Source: Flavobacterium rhamnosiphilum (lineage in GTDB: Bacteria > Bacteroidota > Bacteroidia > Flavobacteriales > Flavobacteriaceae). From it: 64,000 nt of DNA. The stretch's first letter is position 1, and every line of letters starts with the position of its first letter. Positions 1 through 8,509 of this stretch are shown one piece after another. The notes below the pieces were generated by a model. It was not told the origin of the DNA. It saw only the letters and a list, made by a program, of their open reading frames with translations, and made no database searches. The stretch lies in assembly GCF_004349195.1 (NCBI RefSeq), contig NZ_SMLG01000008.1, positions 109,760-173,759 on the forward strand, given 5' to 3'. Both the position numbers and the translations under genes were made by a program.

Positions 1-1087
1 TTGGTAAATCAACCACAGCCTTATTTTTACCAATTATAGCCATAGATCCTTTATCTTTATATTTAAAGGGTTTTAATGGCCTGTTTTGGTTCAGTAGCTT
101 AAAGTTATTCGCCAAATTTATTCCTTGTTGAATCGCAACTTGTGCCACTTGCGGATGACCATTAGGGAAATCGGAATCTGTAAGTTGAATACAAGTATCG
201 CCGATTGCAAAGATATTTTCAGTACCGTTAACTTTATTAAAAGCATCAGTTGCCATTCTTTTTCCGCGACCATAACTTTCAGTTGGAATTCCTTCGAAAA
301 CTTTTGCAGAAACTCCCGCGGCCCAAATTAAATTTTTGGTTTGTATCGTTTCACCATCAGCAAAATATACCGTGTCATCGATATAATCCACAACAGTGGT
401 ATTTAATTTCACTACAACACCTAATTTTGTCAGCGCTTCCAGTGTATCTTCCTGCGAAGCTTTACTCATTGGAGATAATACGGCATTGGCACCGTCAACC
501 AGATAAATATTACTCGCTGTAGTACTTAATTCCGGGTATTCTTTTAGCAAAATATTTTTACGCATCTCAGCAAACATTCCCGAAACTTCAACACCTGTAG
601 GTCCACCGCCGGCAACTACAATTGTTAATAATTTTCTGCGTTCGCGAATGTCTTTGCAAATGGCTGCTTTTTCTAAATTTTTAAGCAGTGTATTACGCAT
701 TACAATGGCATCATTGAGCGTTTTCATAGGAATCGCATTTTTCTTTACGTTTTCCATTCCAAAATAACTGGTTTCGGCACCTGTGGCAAAAACCAAGTAA
801 TCGTATTCTAATTCTCCATTGTTAAGAATGATTTTGTTTTCTGAAGGGTTTACTTTTAATAGGTTTCCCAGACGGAATTGTAGATTTTTTTTACCCGAAA
901 AAAACTTTCTAAAAGGGTAACTGATACTTGAAGGTTCTAAAAAAGCGGTAGCAACCTGATATATTAGTGGCGGGAAGAAATTATAATTATTTTTGTCAAC
1001 GAGCGTTACATTGATTCCTTTTTCATTTACTAGTTCTTTAGCAAGATTCAATCCTGCAAATCCTCCTCCTATTATTATAATTTCCAT
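1..1087 (-). CDS. ndh: Type II NADH:quinone oxidoreductase (NDH-2), 3' end cut by window edge
   Basis: Non-proton-pumping, membrane-associated flavoprotein that passes electrons from NADH to quinone. Translating the minus strand from the ATG at 1087 gives an uninterrupted frame to base 1 (about 362 residues; family members usually have 400-450). The N-terminus has the FAD-binding motif IIIIGGGFAGLNLAK, a second Rossmann motif IVVAGGGPTGVEVSG sits near residue 160, and IFAIGDTCIQ marks the FAD-proximal C-terminal motif. The membrane-binding C-terminal helix would lie outside the window. It is transcribed away from the helicase gene and separated from it by a terminator hairpin. Other FAD-dependent pyridine nucleotide oxidoreductases share these motifs, but overall organisation fits NDH-2 best. 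Confidence 0.87.
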   Translation of the reverse strand, partial: MEIIIIGGGFAGLNLAKELVNEKGINVTLVDKNNYNFFPPLIYQVATAFLEPSSISYPFRKFFSGKKNLQFRLGNLLKVNPSENKIILNNGELEYDYLVFATGAETSYFGMENVKKNAIPMKTLNDAIVMRNTLLKNLEKAAICKDIRERRKLLTIVVAGGGPTGVEVSGMFAEMRKNILLKEYPELSTTASNIYLVDGANAVLSPMSKASQEDTLEALTKLGVVVKLNTTVVDYIDDTVYFADGETIQTKNLIWAAGVSAKVFEGIPTESYGRGKRMATDAFNKVNGTENIFAIGDTCIQLTDSDFPNGHPQVAQVAIQQGINLANNFKLLNQNRPLKPFKYKDKGSMAIIGKNKAVVDLP

Positions 1088-1109
1088 ATCGTATTTTATA
1101 GTCTAAAAT

Positions 1110-1147
1110 AAAAAAGCATCCATAAATATACACTATTTACGGATGCT
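1110..1147 (-). terminator. Intrinsic terminator of the DEAD-box helicase gene
   Basis: A 13-bp stem with one mismatch (arms 1115-1127 and 1135-1147, 7-nt loop) is followed on the minus strand by a T run (A run at 1110-1114). It sits just after the stop of the helicase gene and before the start of ndh. Confidence 0.75.
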
Positions 1148-1181
1148 GTTACAATATAAAATATTAAAAAAACTTTAAATA

Positions 1182-2519
1182 TTAGTTCTTTTTTAGTTTT
1201 TTAACGGGCTTTTCTAAAGGTTCATTTTTGTTTTGAAGCATATAATTAGCCAATAGTTTTTCAATTAATTCATCTTTAGTCAAATGATGAAAAACAGTTT
1301 TTATTTTTTCTTTTAATTCTGGAGCAACATCATGATTGGGTTTGGTTTTAAAAATTTGCTTGGCCCATAACAAGGTGTTATTTTCTTCGATGCTGGCAAC
1401 CGTTGGTTTTTTGAACTGGGTGAATTTAATTCCTAATTCTTTTTCAAAATCAGCAATTTCCACTACTTCTTCGGGTTGTAAAACCGTCAAAGAAAGTCCC
1501 TTTGCTCCTGCTCTTGCTGTTCTTCCGCTACGATGCACGTATGCTTCATAAACGTCCGGTAAATGATAATTAACCACGTAAGAAATTTCCTTTACGTCAA
1601 TTCCTCTTGCCGCTAAATCTGTCGCTACTAATATATTAATGTATCCTTCACGGAATTGCTCCATGATTCTGTCACGAATTCCTTGAGATAAACTACCGTG
1701 TAATGCTCCTGATGAAAATCGGTTGATGGCTAAGTTTTTGGCTAATTTATTGACCGCAGCTTTCGTTTTACAAAAGATAATTCCGCGTTCTCCTTCTTTA
1801 GAATTCAGGAAATGCATCAAAACATCCAGTTTTTCAATTGGATCCACCACAATATATTCATGGTCAATTCCTTGATTTCCTATCGTTTCCATGTTGGCAC
1901 TAACTTGCACCACATTTTTATTCAAATAGTTTTGAATCAATTGTTTTATGGTTCCAGGCATGGTTGCCGAAAACAAAAAAGTATTATGAGTTGCAGGTAA
2001 TTCAGCTACAATTTCGTCTAAGCTTTCTTTTAATATAGTCACCATTTCATCGGCTTCATCGAGCACAAGGAATTTGGTTTCTTTTAGATTTATGGCTTTG
2101 CGCTGCATCAAATCAATCAATCTTCCGGGAGTTGCCACAACGATATGTGTTGGCAATGAAAGTCTTTCGATTTGCGGCTTGATTGGAATTCCTCCACAAG
2201 TTGCCGCAATAGAAACTTGAGGTAAATATTTTGAAAAATCTTCTAAATTTCTAAAAATCTGGTGGCCTAATTCACGCGTTGGAACCAAAATAACAGCTTG
2301 TACAACTGGCAAATTAGTGTCAATTAATTGTAAAATAGGCAATCCAAAAGCCGCCGTTTTTCCTGTACCGGTTTTAGCAAGCCCAACCAAATCCGTAGTA
2401 TTTGATAAAAGTAACGGAATTGTTTTTTGCTGAATCTCTGTGGGCACAACAATTTTCAATTCGGTAATCGCTTTTAATATGGGTGCTGAAATTCCTAAAT
2501 CAGAGAATTGTTTTGGCAT
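1182..2519 (-). CDS. DEAD-box ATP-dependent RNA helicase
   Basis: RNA-unwinding ATPase for ribosome assembly or mRNA turnover in the cytoplasm. The order of SF2 DEAD-box motifs is complete: Q motif around residues 5-35 (F5, Q30), Walker A AKTGTGKT at 48-55, PTRELGHQ at 80-87, TPGRLIDL near 130, DEAD at 154-157, SAT at 184-186, then RGIDV and HRSGRTARAG in the second RecA domain. Its 445 residues end in a Lys-rich tail (EKPVKKLKKN), as in many RhlE/DbpA-like proteins that use a basic tail for RNA contact. It stands alone with its own terminator. I cannot tell which paralogue (RhlE, DbpA or CsdA-like) it is. Confidence 0.93.
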   Translation of the reverse strand: MPKQFSDLGISAPILKAITELKIVVPTEIQQKTIPLLLSNTTDLVGLAKTGTGKTAAFGLPILQLIDTNLPVVQAVILVPTRELGHQIFRNLEDFSKYLPQVSIAATCGGIPIKPQIERLSLPTHIVVATPGRLIDLMQRKAINLKETKFLVLDEADEMVTILKESLDEIVAELPATHNTFLFSATMPGTIKQLIQNYLNKNVVQVSANMETIGNQGIDHEYIVVDPIEKLDVLMHFLNSKEGERGIIFCKTKAAVNKLAKNLAINRFSSGALHGSLSQGIRDRIMEQFREGYINILVATDLAARGIDVKEISYVVNYHLPDVYEAYVHRSGRTARAGAKGLSLTVLQPEEVVEIADFEKELGIKFTQFKKPTVASIEENNTLLWAKQIFKTKPNHDVAPELKEKIKTVFHHLTKDELIEKLLANYMLQNKNEPLEKPVKKLKKN

Positions 2520-2570
2520 TTTTTTGGATTTTATAATTTTATAAAAAAGTTGTTTTGTAAACGTAATTTT

Positions 2571-2652
2571 TAGCCCCGATAGCAGTGAAAATCCTTTTAT
2601 TTTTTCTTTAAAAATAAAAGATTGTAACGAATAGCGGGAAATAGCTCCTAAA
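2571..2652. repeat. Dispersed hairpin-bearing repeat, copy A
   Basis: An intergenic element beginning TAGCCCCGAT and ending TAGCTCCTAAAA on the plus strand, with GTGAAAATCCTTTT and AGATTG.AACG in between. Its centre is a perfect 11-bp hairpin (CTTTTATTTTT paired with AAAAATAAAAG). Copy B at 9598-9701 has the same outer frame but an unrelated hairpin stem. It lies between two minus-strand helicase genes and contains no credible ORF. Confidence 0.8.
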
Positions 2653-2686
2653 ATTAATCGCTGATAGCAGGAACTATTACGGTTAT

Positions 2687-4231
2687 TTAATCTTCATCCG
2701 GTTCGTTCATGATTTTTTCCCGATATTTTTTCCCGGTTAACAATACCAGTTTTAATTTGTAATCGTCAACAAGCCACTCGCGGTAATTTTTACTGCATTG
2801 ACTCAAACATTTAGAATAGCGTTTGATGCGACAATCGATATCATCATCTAACAGTTTTCCTAATATTTTAGCTTCTTGTAAAGTCTCCGAATTATCAACA
2901 CACATGGCAGCATGCTGATTCAATGATTTTTCCAACACTTCTTTTGAACGCAAATTTTGTTTGATGATGAGTTTATGCTCTTCATCGACATCAAAAGTTA
3001 CGACTTCCGTTTTGCTGAATTTAGCACGTACATCAGGCGGCATGCTGTATTTGAAATACAATTCAATTTCGGTATCATCACGTAAATTTTCTAAATAAAA
3101 TTCAGGTGATTTAAAGATGTGTTGCCAGTTTACCGGCTCACTCCACAATCCAAATCGTGCTGCATTATTCCCTAAATCGATAACATTAAAAGTGTCTTTG
3201 TTAGGTAGTTTTCTGGAACCACGACCAATCATTTGATAATATAATGTCAACGATTTTGTTGCTCTATTTAAAATTATAGTTTCTACGGTCGGTTCATCAA
3301 AACCGGTAGTAAGAATCCCAACTGATGTTAGAATGGCATCCGGCGTATGCTTGAACCAATGTAGAATATCTTTTCTTTCCTCGTTATTACTGGTGTTATC
3401 CAAGTGACGAATCGCATAACCGGCTTCTCTAAAAGTTTCATATACATACAAAGATGTATTGATACCATTATTGAAAATCAAGGTTTTCTTACCTAACGAT
3501 TTCTCGGTATACGCATGCAATAATTTTTCCTGCATGGCCATATTGGTATATAAATCATCAGATGATTTCACGGTGTAATCACCATTGATACCAACTTTTA
3601 ACGATGTCAAACCTACATCATAGCTATACGTGACTGCTTTTGCTAAAAATCCATTTTCAATCAACGAACTAATGGTGTCTCCTACGATTAATTCATCGTA
3701 GCTTTCATGCATTGGTAATTTAATATTCGAACTTAAAGGCGTTGCTGTTACGCCTAAAATAAAGGCATTTTTGAAAGAGCTTAATAATTTTCGGAAGGAG
3801 TTGTAATGCGCCTCATCGATGATTACCAATCCTACATTATCCAAATGTAGTTTTTCATCATTGATACGGTTTTTCAAAGTTTCTACCATGGCCACAAAAC
3901 AGGAATAATCGTTTTGGTCCGGAAGTTCTTTTACTTTACTGTTGATAATTTTGTTTTTAACATCAAAACCCTTCAACATTTTTGAAGTTTGTTTACACAA
4001 CTCAATTCGGTGTGTTAAAACAACTACTTTTTTATCGTGTTGTGATAAATAACGACGCACAATTTCTGAAAACACTACTGTTTTTCCACCACCAGTAGGC
4101 AATTGGTATAACAAATGGTGTTGCGGAGGTGCATTGTCTATGCGTTCAAATATGGCGTCAATGTCGCCTTGTTGATACGCATAAAGTTCTTTTTTGTCTT
4201 CGATTTCTATTTCTAAAGTGTTTTGGGACAT
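2687..4231 (-). CDS. DEAD/DEAH-box SF2 helicase (type III restriction Res-like)
   Basis: ATP-dependent DNA or RNA translocase of superfamily 2. Motifs: Walker A LPTGGGKT (residues 44-51), motif Ia VVVLTHRIEL, DEAH at 139-142, motif III GVTATP near 160, and motif VI QMIGRGSRKL in the second RecA domain, followed by about 130 residues of family-specific C-terminus. The 514 residues match single-subunit helicases of the COG1061 type found widely in Bacteroidetes, not a full restriction endonuclease subunit; no methyltransferase or nuclease gene is adjacent. Role probably DNA repair or processing, but not determined by context. The start at 4231 follows a TAnnTTTG box. Confidence 0.88.
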   Translation of the reverse strand: MSQNTLEIEIEDKKELYAYQQGDIDAIFERIDNAPPQHHLLYQLPTGGGKTVVFSEIVRRYLSQHDKKVVVLTHRIELCKQTSKMLKGFDVKNKIINSKVKELPDQNDYSCFVAMVETLKNRINDEKLHLDNVGLVIIDEAHYNSFRKLLSSFKNAFILGVTATPLSSNIKLPMHESYDELIVGDTISSLIENGFLAKAVTYSYDVGLTSLKVGINGDYTVKSSDDLYTNMAMQEKLLHAYTEKSLGKKTLIFNNGINTSLYVYETFREAGYAIRHLDNTSNNEERKDILHWFKHTPDAILTSVGILTTGFDEPTVETIILNRATKSLTLYYQMIGRGSRKLPNKDTFNVIDLGNNAARFGLWSEPVNWQHIFKSPEFYLENLRDDTEIELYFKYSMPPDVRAKFSKTEVVTFDVDEEHKLIIKQNLRSKEVLEKSLNQHAAMCVDNSETLQEAKILGKLLDDDIDCRIKRYSKCLSQCSKNYREWLVDDYKLKLVLLTGKKYREKIMNEPDED

Positions 4232-4251
4232 TGCTTATTATTGGATTTTTG

Positions 4252-4259
4252 CAAAAATA
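4252..4259 (-). promoter_or_regulatory. Candidate -7 promoter box for the SF2 helicase gene
   Basis: TATTTTTG on the minus strand, matching the Bacteroidetes TAnnTTTG -7 element about 20 nt before the start codon. No convincing TTG -33 box is seen at the usual distance. Confidence 0.45.
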
Positions 4260-4337
4260 CACCTAAAAAACAGTTTAATTGTGAATTTTAATTAAAAAAA
4301 AAACGATTGATTAAATAAAATTGAATTATGCAACTAT

Positions 4338-4865
4338 TCAATATTCAAATCGCTCCATAATGGTATGAAACTCTGGTTCGTTGTACCACTTTTGTACAAT
4401 GGTTTGATTATGTATGGCTATAATTCTTGGCTTGAAATCATTGAGTATTCCATTTGCAATCAGGAAAATTACAGCTTGCTCAAAAGAATTGAACATACTT
4501 TTAAAAAACAAGTCTTGCTTTACGATATGTTCAGAGGAGAATGTCTGTGCAATTTCGATATTATAGAGCATTACATCGGCAATTATAAAAGGATCTACTC
4601 CCAAAAGCGTGAAATGCTTGATGTATTTTTGGGCAACGGAACGCCTCATTTTTGGCTTGCTGCGTCTTCCTAATTTTTTCATCGGATAGTATTCATTCGA
4701 AATTTTGAGTTTGCATTCCTGCAAAAGTGTTTCTTCCTTTGGATTGAAAACAAAATTATAATAGACTTTTACGGGGCTGAATTTCTCGTACAATTCAATA
4801 ATTTGTTCTTCGAGTTGCTCTTTATTAAGTTCGGCTAAATATTTTTTTAAATCGCGTTTGCTCAT
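4338..4865 (-). CDS. DUF6155-like conserved protein
   Basis: Function unknown. The protein begins MSKRDLKKYLAELNKEQLE, a helical N-terminus that I associate with the DUF6155 family of Bacteroidetes, and is 175 residues long, largely helical, with no signal peptide or membrane segment. A TTG two codons earlier could also open the frame, but the ATG at 4865 starts the recognisable family sequence, so I use it. A basic stretch (KKLGRRSKPKMRRS) near residue 60-75 could contact nucleic acid; that is only inference. Single gene, divergent from the next plus-strand pair. Confidence 0.7.
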   Translation of the reverse strand: MSKRDLKKYLAELNKEQLEEQIIELYEKFSPVKVYYNFVFNPKEETLLQECKLKISNEYYPMKKLGRRSKPKMRRSVAQKYIKHFTLLGVDPFIIADVMLYNIEIAQTFSSEHIVKQDLFFKSMFNSFEQAVIFLIANGILNDFKPRIIAIHNQTIVQKWYNEPEFHTIMERFEY

Positions 4866-4934
4866 TATCAAGGTTTAGAGTTACAAAAGTAAATTAGTTT
4901 ACGATGCAATACTTCAAAAATCAATGATAATACT

Positions 4935-4942
4935 TAATTTTG
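4935..4942 (+). promoter_or_regulatory. Candidate -7 box for the DUF3817-MscS pair
   Basis: TAATTTTG matches TAnnTTTG and lies about 100 nt before the DUF3817 start. The stretch between them (4951-5040) is a degenerate run of GTTAAAAGTT / CTTTTAACTCTTAAC words, an imperfect inverted repeat that would be in the leader RNA. Confidence 0.4.
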
Positions 4943-5044
4943 CTTAAAATCAAGGTTAGAGGTTAAAAGTTAAACGTTATAAGTTTAGAAACGAAGTAAC
5001 TCTTAACCCTTGACTTTTAACTCTTAACGCTTAACTCCCAAAAC

Positions 5045-5329
5045 ATGCTTAAATTTTTCAAGGTTATCGCTTTACTCGAAGGAGTTTCTTATTTGGCTTT
5101 ATTTTCGAATATGCTTTTTATAAAACCTACCAATCTCACTCTTTATAAAACATTATTATTCCCAATAGGAATGGCACACGGACTTTTGTTTGTTACCTAT
5201 ATTATTTTGGCTGTAATGCTAAAATTTGAGCAAAATTGGGATTGGAAAAAATTTGGCATTATTTGTCTGGCATCAGTAGTTCCTTTTGGGACTTTTTATA
5301 TAGAAAAAAAATATCTGAAAAATGTATAA
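5045..5329 (+). CDS. DUF3817 domain small membrane protein
   Basis: A 94-residue inner-membrane protein with three predicted hydrophobic segments (about residues 5-26, 37-57 and 70-85). The opening FKVIALLEGVSYLALF and the central LLFPIGMAHGLLFV are typical of DUF3817, a YdzA-like family of unknown function. It overlaps the following mechanosensitive-channel gene by 8 bp, so the two are almost certainly cotranscribed and translationally coupled; a role in membrane homeostasis is inferred from this only. Confidence 0.82.
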   Translation: MLKFFKVIALLEGVSYLALFSNMLFIKPTNLTLYKTLLFPIGMAHGLLFVTYIILAVMLKFEQNWDWKKFGIICLASVVPFGTFYIEKKYLKNV

Positions 5330-6578
5330 ATACATAGAAAAAATATTCAATTTTCTATATCCTGTATTCAGAAAATGGGGATTGGGAAGCAGTTTTGCTT
5401 CTTATCTGAGTCTGATTATAAATATTGTTGTGCTTTGCGTATTGGCGTATTTTATTTATGTGGTCTTTCGTCTTATTTTAGTAACGATTATGGCGGTGAT
5501 CGCCCAAAAAACCAAAACTAAATTTGATGATTTATTGGTTACCAATAAAACGGCAAAATACATTGCACATTTAATTCCGTTATTATTTATTTATAAATCA
5601 GTGCCAATAATCCTTGATAAATATGAATATTGGGAAGGCGTTTTTGGGAAGCTGGTCGGGATTTATATTGTAATGCTTGTTTTATGGATTATCCGAACTA
5701 TTTTCAATGCATTACGTGATTATTTAAAGCTAAAGCCCAGATACAGCGACAAACCTATTGACAGTTTCATTCAGGTAATCATGATTGTGCTTTGGGCTGT
5801 TGGGATTACGGTTATTATTTCCAAATTATTTGATATTGATCAAAAACAGCTCTTAACCATTTTAGGAGCTGTTTCTGCGGTGATAATCTTGATTTTCAGA
5901 GATACCATTTTAGGTTTTGTATCCAGTGTCCAAGTCTCTATAAATGATATGGTTCGCATCGGGGACTGGATTACGATGGATAAATTTGGTGCCGATGGTG
6001 ATGTGATTGAAATCAATCTGGCAACAGTGAAAGTTCGAAATTTTGACAATACCACTACCACTATTCCAACGTACAGTTTAAGCTCCGATTCGTTTCAAAA
6101 CTGGCGCGGAATGCTGAATTCAGATGGACGACGTATCAAAAGACACATTCTTATTAAAACAAGCAGCATTCGATTTTTGGAAGAAGCAGAATTAAACGAC
6201 TTGAAAAAAATCCATCTGATATCGGATTATATTGACACCCGAAAACTAGAAATAGACAAATATAATTTCAGTAATAAAATTGACAAATCAATTGCTATTA
6301 ACGGACGAAATTTGACAAATTTAGGTTTGTTTCGAAAGTATATTACGGAATACTTATTCAATTATCCCGGATTAAATAAAGAGATGCTGATGCTTTGTCG
6401 TCAATTACAATCCACTTCACACGGTGTTCCGCTTGAAGTTTATGCCTTTTCGCATGACAAACGATTCGAGAATTACGAGTACATCATGTCAGATATATTC
6501 GATCATATAATTGCTTCAGTGCACTATTTTGATTTGGAAATTTTTGAAACTGTTTCAGAAAATGATTTTAAAGTATAA
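5322..6578 (+). CDS. Mechanosensitive channel of the MscS family (YbdG-like)
   Basis: Inner-membrane channel gated by membrane tension, releasing solutes on osmotic downshock. The 418-residue protein has about five N-terminal transmembrane segments, then the pore-lining helix (TILGAVSAVIILIFRDTILG) and the MscS beta domain with GDWITM, VKVRNFDNTTTTIPTYSL and SDSFQNWRGM. The last two motifs and the length are characteristic of the YbdG/YnaI branch rather than small MscS. It overlaps the DUF3817 gene by 8 bp. The C-terminal alpha/beta cytoplasmic domain (residues about 270-410) is intact. Confidence 0.92.
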   Translation: MYKYIEKIFNFLYPVFRKWGLGSSFASYLSLIINIVVLCVLAYFIYVVFRLILVTIMAVIAQKTKTKFDDLLVTNKTAKYIAHLIPLLFIYKSVPIILDKYEYWEGVFGKLVGIYIVMLVLWIIRTIFNALRDYLKLKPRYSDKPIDSFIQVIMIVLWAVGITVIISKLFDIDQKQLLTILGAVSAVIILIFRDTILGFVSSVQVSINDMVRIGDWITMDKFGADGDVIEINLATVKVRNFDNTTTTIPTYSLSSDSFQNWRGMLNSDGRRIKRHILIKTSSIRFLEEAELNDLKKIHLISDYIDTRKLEIDKYNFSNKIDKSIAINGRNLTNLGLFRKYITEYLFNYPGLNKEMLMLCRQLQSTSHGVPLEVYAFSHDKRFENYEYIMSDIFDHIIASVHYFDLEIFETVSENDFKV

Positions 6579-6620
6579 GAACAACTTTTTGTTTTTACTT
6601 TCTTAAAAATGCAAGAAAAA

Positions 6621-7004
6621 TTACAATCGGTCCTTTACAAATTCTATAGCTGTTTTTCCGTGTGCTTTTGGTTTTCCTTCAGCATCTAAATTTACCATTG
6701 TAGTGTGATCTATAGTGATAATTGTTTCGCGTGTCATCATATTTCTAGCTTCACATTTTAGCGTTAGCGAAGTATTTCCAAATTTTAAAACATCAATGCC
6801 AATTTCTATAATATCACCCTGTTTTGCTGAGCTTCTAAAGTTAATTTCTGACATGTGCTTGGTAACAATTCTGGTGTTCTCTAATTGGATAATGGTGTAT
6901 AAAGCCAATTCTTCATCGATCCAAGCCAATAATTTACCTCCAAATAAAGTTCCGTTAGGGTTTAAATCTTCTGGTTTTACCCATTTTCTAGTGTGAAATC
7001 GCAT
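6621..7004 (-). CDS. Acyl-CoA thioesterase, hotdog fold (YciA/BACH type)
   Basis: Hydrolyses acyl-CoA to free acid and CoA. The protein has 127 residues, a single hotdog domain, with the family motif NPNGTLFGGKLLAWIDE (residues 16-32) in which the Asn/Gly-rich stretch and Asp31 form the active-site region, and the later strand GNTSLTLKCEARNM. No membrane or targeting segment. Divergent from the next gene with 70 bp between starts; a TATTTTTG box at 7023-7030 on the minus strand probably drives it. Substrate chain length cannot be read from sequence. Confidence 0.88.
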   Translation of the reverse strand: MRFHTRKWVKPEDLNPNGTLFGGKLLAWIDEELALYTIIQLENTRIVTKHMSEINFRSSAKQGDIIEIGIDVLKFGNTSLTLKCEARNMMTRETIITIDHTTMVNLDAEGKPKAHGKTAIEFVKDRL

Positions 7005-7022
7005 AATTTTTCTTTATATATG

Positions 7023-7030
7023 CAAAAATA
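7023..7030 (-). promoter_or_regulatory. Candidate -7 box for the thioesterase gene
   Basis: TATTTTTG on the minus strand about 20 nt before the ATG at 7004, giving a very short leader. Confidence 0.4.
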
Positions 7031-7074
7031 AACTTTTCTTATGGCTATTTTCTTTATTTTTAAAGAAAAAAAAC

Positions 7075-7479
7075 ATGAACGAGCGCGATACTTTTTTAAA
7101 AGAATTCCGTGGACAGACCATAGGCTCTGTTACCGCACAATCTTCCTCTGACGAATCGTTTCAAAATGAAGTACTTAGGCCTATATTAAAACTACAAAAC
7201 GATTTGTTTGTGGCCTCTTTTATCAATTATATTGGTAAATACAAAGCTGATTTTTATACCCATACTGTTGAAAAAAAAATGTCGATAATAGAAAATGCAA
7301 TTCAAAAAGACATCAAATTCAGGAATGCTTTAAAAGGAATGATAATCGGGTTATTTACCTCAGATGAATATGCTGTATACATACAAAACTCTTCCAGTCT
7401 CAACAAAAGAATGATGGGTATGCTCATTGAAAGACTAAAAAGTCAAGTACAATTATTTGAAATAAATGTGAATTCATAA
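7075..7479 (+). CDS. Conserved hypothetical protein of Flavobacteria
   Basis: I do not recognise a functional domain. It is a 134-residue soluble helical protein starting MNERDTFLKEFRGQTIGS, with no signal peptide. Similar short proteins occur in Flavobacteriaceae and are sometimes labelled glyoxalase in annotations, but I see no VOC metal-binding pattern (no suitably spaced His/Glu residues), so I do not adopt that name. ATG follows an A-rich stretch AAAGAAAAAAAAC, a common leader type here. Single-gene unit. Confidence 0.6.
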   Translation: MNERDTFLKEFRGQTIGSVTAQSSSDESFQNEVLRPILKLQNDLFVASFINYIGKYKADFYTHTVEKKMSIIENAIQKDIKFRNALKGMIIGLFTSDEYAVYIQNSSSLNKRMMGMLIERLKSQVQLFEINVNS

Positions 7480-7777
7480 TTCTTTAAAATAATTACCTTT
7501 CAAAAGTAAAATTAAATTGATTCCTGACAGGAATAACGTATTCACAAATAAATGGAAGTCTTTTTAATACTATTATGAGCTTTTGACAAAGAAAACGATA
7601 CAATATAAATGGCTGCGTTTTGCTTATAATTTAAAAAAGGAGTGCTTATTTATGTAAATATTACAATTTCATTACTATTTAATAATCGGTATTGTTTTTT
7701 ATAATAATTATTGGTTAACCTTGATTATTTATGTTTTTTGCTTAATTTTTTTCATTATAATTGTTAAAAATAAAGGC
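7480..7777. other. AT-rich intergenic region before the amidoligase gene set
   Basis: No gene seen. It holds a perfect 13-bp palindrome TTCCTGACAGGAA at 7521-7533 that could be a protein-binding site, and an AT-rich stretch from about 7660 that includes TTGGTTAACCTTGATTA at 7711-7727, where the promoter of the following gene set presumably lies. I cannot fit a clean TAnnTTTG box. Confidence 0.4.
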
Positions 7778-8491
7778 ATGAAGGAAGAGTATTTCAAATG
7801 GCATTCACCCCACCTTAACAGGGATATTGAAATGTTAGTTTTTGGACACGCAGGATACCCTATTATTTTATTTCCTACTTCCATGGGCAGTTACCATGAA
7901 AATAAAGACATGGGATTGATTGATTCCGCAAGATGGTATATTGAGCAGGGTTTAATCCAGATATTTTGTCCCGATAGTATTGACAAAGACAGTTTTTACA
8001 ATAAAAATATTCATCCCATACATCGCATAGAAAATCACGTCAGATACGATAAAATGATTTGTCATGAAATCGTTGAAAAAGTGAAAAACAACACTTCTTC
8101 CGGAAAAGTTGTTGTGGCAGGTTGTAGTTTTGGCGGGTATCATGCCGCTAATTTTGCCTTTCGTCATCCGGGATATGTCAGCCATATGTTCTCGATGAGC
8201 GGTGCTTTCAATATCAAAAGTTTTATGGATGGTTTTCACAATGATGATGTGTTTTACAACAGTCCTGAAGATTATTTATACGGTCTAAATGATTATGAAA
8301 TATGGAATATGGACATCGTTTTAGGAACTTCTAATTGGGATATTTGTTTCGATGCCAATCTAAAATTAAGCAAAGTTCTAAGCGACAGGAACATTCATCA
8401 TTGGTTAGATATTCGTCAGGAACGCAAGCACGACTGGCCGGTCTGGAAAGAAATGTTTCCGCATTATTTATCAAGAATTAAATTTTTTTAA
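7778..8491 (+). CDS. Alpha/beta-hydrolase esterase of the amidoligase operon
   Basis: Predicted serine hydrolase of 237 residues. The nucleophile elbow GCSFGG places Ser117; His218 (RKHDWPVW) is the probable catalytic His and Asp188 or Asp192 the acid. A longer frame opening with a TTG at 7721 would add a hydrophobic stretch, but the ATG at 7778 starts the conserved EEYFKWHSPHL sequence, so I take the cytoplasmic form. It is followed after 18 bp by an ATP-grasp ligase and then by GCS2, amidotransferase and second ATP-grasp genes. That context suggests it hydrolyses or transfers an ester intermediate or product of the pathway, which is inference. Esterase D/enterochelin-esterase-like folds are the closest general class. 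Confidence 0.8.
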   Translation: MKEEYFKWHSPHLNRDIEMLVFGHAGYPIILFPTSMGSYHENKDMGLIDSARWYIEQGLIQIFCPDSIDKDSFYNKNIHPIHRIENHVRYDKMICHEIVEKVKNNTSSGKVVVAGCSFGGYHAANFAFRHPGYVSHMFSMSGAFNIKSFMDGFHNDDVFYNSPEDYLYGLNDYEIWNMDIVLGTSNWDICFDANLKLSKVLSDRNIHHWLDIRQERKHDWPVWKEMFPHYLSRIKFF

Positions 8492-8509
8492 AATTACAAA
8501 CGTATCAAG

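Noticed and set aside
125..522. Two plus-strand ORFs
   Set aside because: They lie antisense to the NADH dehydrogenase frame, which is continuous and has all family motifs.
2687..4231. Type III restriction system
   Set aside because: Only the helicase is present; no nuclease domain and no Mod methyltransferase next to it.
7075..7479. Glyoxalase/VOC family assignment
   Set aside because: No metal-binding His/Glu pattern or beta-alpha-beta-beta-beta units seen.
7721..7777. N-terminal membrane anchor of the esterase
   Set aside because: Depends on a TTG start in AT-rich leader DNA; the conserved protein begins at the ATG 7778.
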